14,722 bases of DNA from an uncultured Gardnerella sp. (GTDB lineage: Bacteria > Actinomycetota > Actinomycetes > Actinomycetales > Bifidobacteriaceae): contig CAMXWX010000023.1 in NCBI GenBank assembly GCA_947252975.1, positions 1 to 14,722 of the forward strand, in the 5' to 3' direction. Below, piece by piece: positions 13,707-14,722 of the stretch. The notes beneath the pieces were generated by a model. It had not been told where the DNA came from and did no database searches. It was given only the letters and a program-made list of their open reading frames with translations. The stretch's first letter is position 1; the number at the start of each line of letters is the position of its first letter. Position numbers and translations under genes: made by a program.

Positions 13707-14722
13707 TTACCAAAAACCGAATGGGTCAAAAATGCCGCCATCGTCGGAATCGTCGTCTCCGCCTCTAGGAAGCTGATCCAAAGGATCGTCGTCGTCATCC
13801 GAAGAATCGCCGCCGTCACCCTTTTGTCTCTTATTCTGGGAAGAATCAGGCTTCTTGTTGCCGCGCTTTCTTAGCGAGCGAGGGTCTTGGCGAGTTGCAC
13901 CATTAACCGCAGCTTCTTCTTGGTTAAACTTAACAGTTAAATTGACGGTTCCGTTTCCACGAACAACCGTTATTGTTGCTTTATCTCCCAAAGCGGTAGC
14001 GCGCACAAATCCAAGCAGCGAGTAGTTGCTTGTAACCGACTTGCCATTAAACGCTACGATTGTATCTCCAGCACGCATTCCCGCCTTTGCAGCAGGAGCA
14101 CCAGGCGTTACAGACGCCACTTGAGCGCCTCCGCGCGTAATGTTATTTTGCGTTACGTTTACGCTTTTAACCATAATTCCAAGAGCAACGTGCTTTACAG
14201 AACCATGCTTAATGATCTCGTTTACTACGCGCTTAACAAGGTTAGAAGGAATAGCAAAGCCGATTCCAATAGAGCCTGCTGTGCCACCTCTTGCAGAAGT
14301 TGCTGCAATAGACGAGTTAATACCAATCACTTTCCCAGAAGCGTCGAAAGTTGGGCCGCCAGAATTACCTGGATTAATTGCTGCATCAATTTGTACAGCA
14401 TTTGTAACGATTTCCGAACGACTTTGATCGTCCATAACAGAAACTGGGCGATTAAGCGCAGAAACAATGCCTGTTGTAGCAGTATCATCGTATCCAAGCG
14501 GATTTCCGATTGCCATTATTGGCTGGCCAACTGCGAGCGCGTCCGAATCCGCAAAATCAACTGGCTTTATGCTGCTAGGCAAACCGTCTACTTTAAGCAC
14601 AGCCAAATCAGTTGTTTTATCTGTTCCAACGAGCTTAGCCTTGTAAATCTGACCGTTAGAAAGCGTTACTTGAAGCTGTTGCATGCCAGCAATAACGTGG
14701 TTGTTTGTAACAACGTGACCCT
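13707..14722 (-). CDS. HtrA/DegP-type serine protease with PDZ domain (partial, start outside window)
   Basis: This is the C-terminal 338 residues of an envelope-associated trypsin-like protease that degrades misfolded proteins. The frame continues to the window edge, where codons read GHVVTNNHVIAG; the catalytic His codon is 14697-14699. The Asp lies in TTDLAVLKV (codon 14609-14607) and the Ser in GNSGGP (codon 14363-14361), so the triad is complete. A PDZ domain follows (about 14180-13920). The last 70 residues are a basic stretch (RKRGNKK) followed by an acidic Asp/Ser/Gly-rich tail ending in FDPFGFW. The N-terminal membrane anchor and cytoplasmic region expected in actinobacterial HtrA would lie outside. 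The in-frame ATG at 14684 is internal and not the start. It sits upstream of the nitroreductase on the same strand. Confidence 0.93.
   Translation of the reverse strand, partial: GHVVTNNHVIAGMQQLQVTLSNGQIYKAKLVGTDKTTDLAVLKVDGLPSSIKPVDFADSDALAVGQPIMAIGNPLGYDDTATTGIVSALNRPVSVMDDQSRSEIVTNAVQIDAAINPGNSGGPTFDASGKVIGINSSIAATSARGGTAGSIGIGFAIPSNLVKRVVNEIIKHGSVKHVALGIMVKSVNVTQNNITRGGAQVASVTPGAPAAKAGMRAGDTIVAFNGKSVTSNYSLLGFVRATALGDKATITVVRGNGTVNLTVKFNQEEAAVNGATRQDPRSLRKRGNKKPDSSQNKRQKGDGGDSSDDDDDPLDQLPRGGDDDSDDGGIFDPFGFW

Overview
The window looks like chromosomal DNA of a low-G+C member of the Bifidobacteriaceae, most probably Gardnerella. The Dcd, TrmH/RlmB-type methyltransferase, GH13 glucosidase and HtrA proteins look actinobacterial or bifidobacterial, but the DNA is much richer in A+T than a typical Bifidobacterium. 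This is judged by eye from protein recall and base composition, not from a database search. I see no tRNA, rRNA, phage, IS element or CRISPR array. The content is mainly housekeeping and metabolism. The unusual material lies in short repeats, leaders and operator-like arrays.

Layout. A Sir2 deacylase (plus strand) meets a GH13 oligo-1,6-glucosidase (minus strand) tail to tail with a 14-bp overlap. The minus strand then carries, reading leftward from 9926 to 944: a P2A-type Ca2+-transporting ATPase; dCTP deaminase; a carboxylesterase translationally coupled to tadA (GTGA overlap); a ketopantoate-reductase-family dehydrogenase that may be a D-2-hydroxyacid dehydrogenase; a Phd/YefM antitoxin with no toxin beside it; and the glucosidase. 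The ATPase is divergent from a TrmH/SpoU rRNA methyltransferase, which is followed on the plus strand by a multi-spanning GT-C-like membrane protein. That gene converges on a nitroreductase lying 9 nt downstream of a partial HtrA protease that runs off the right edge.

Regulation visible in the sequence. (1) Three 8-bp sites exactly 24 bp apart overlap the putative antitoxin promoter. (2) The dehydrogenase gene has a consensus-like promoter followed at once by a terminator-like hairpin, then a 21-codon upstream ORF whose stop overlaps the gene's start. (3) A hairpin covers the proposed ribosome binding site of the Sir2 gene. (4) A heptamer cluster fills the ATPase/methyltransferase divergent region. 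(5) Strong hairpins act as terminators after the dehydrogenase and dcd genes.

Repeats. An 11-bp, six-copy tandem repeat fills the gap between the membrane protein and nitroreductase genes. In-frame 9-bp repeats have expanded the C-terminal domain of the glucosidase. Neither is explained by the annotated genes. No complete new multi-gene system is evident; the best leads are the orphan antitoxin with its operator array and the attenuator-like dehydrogenase leader.
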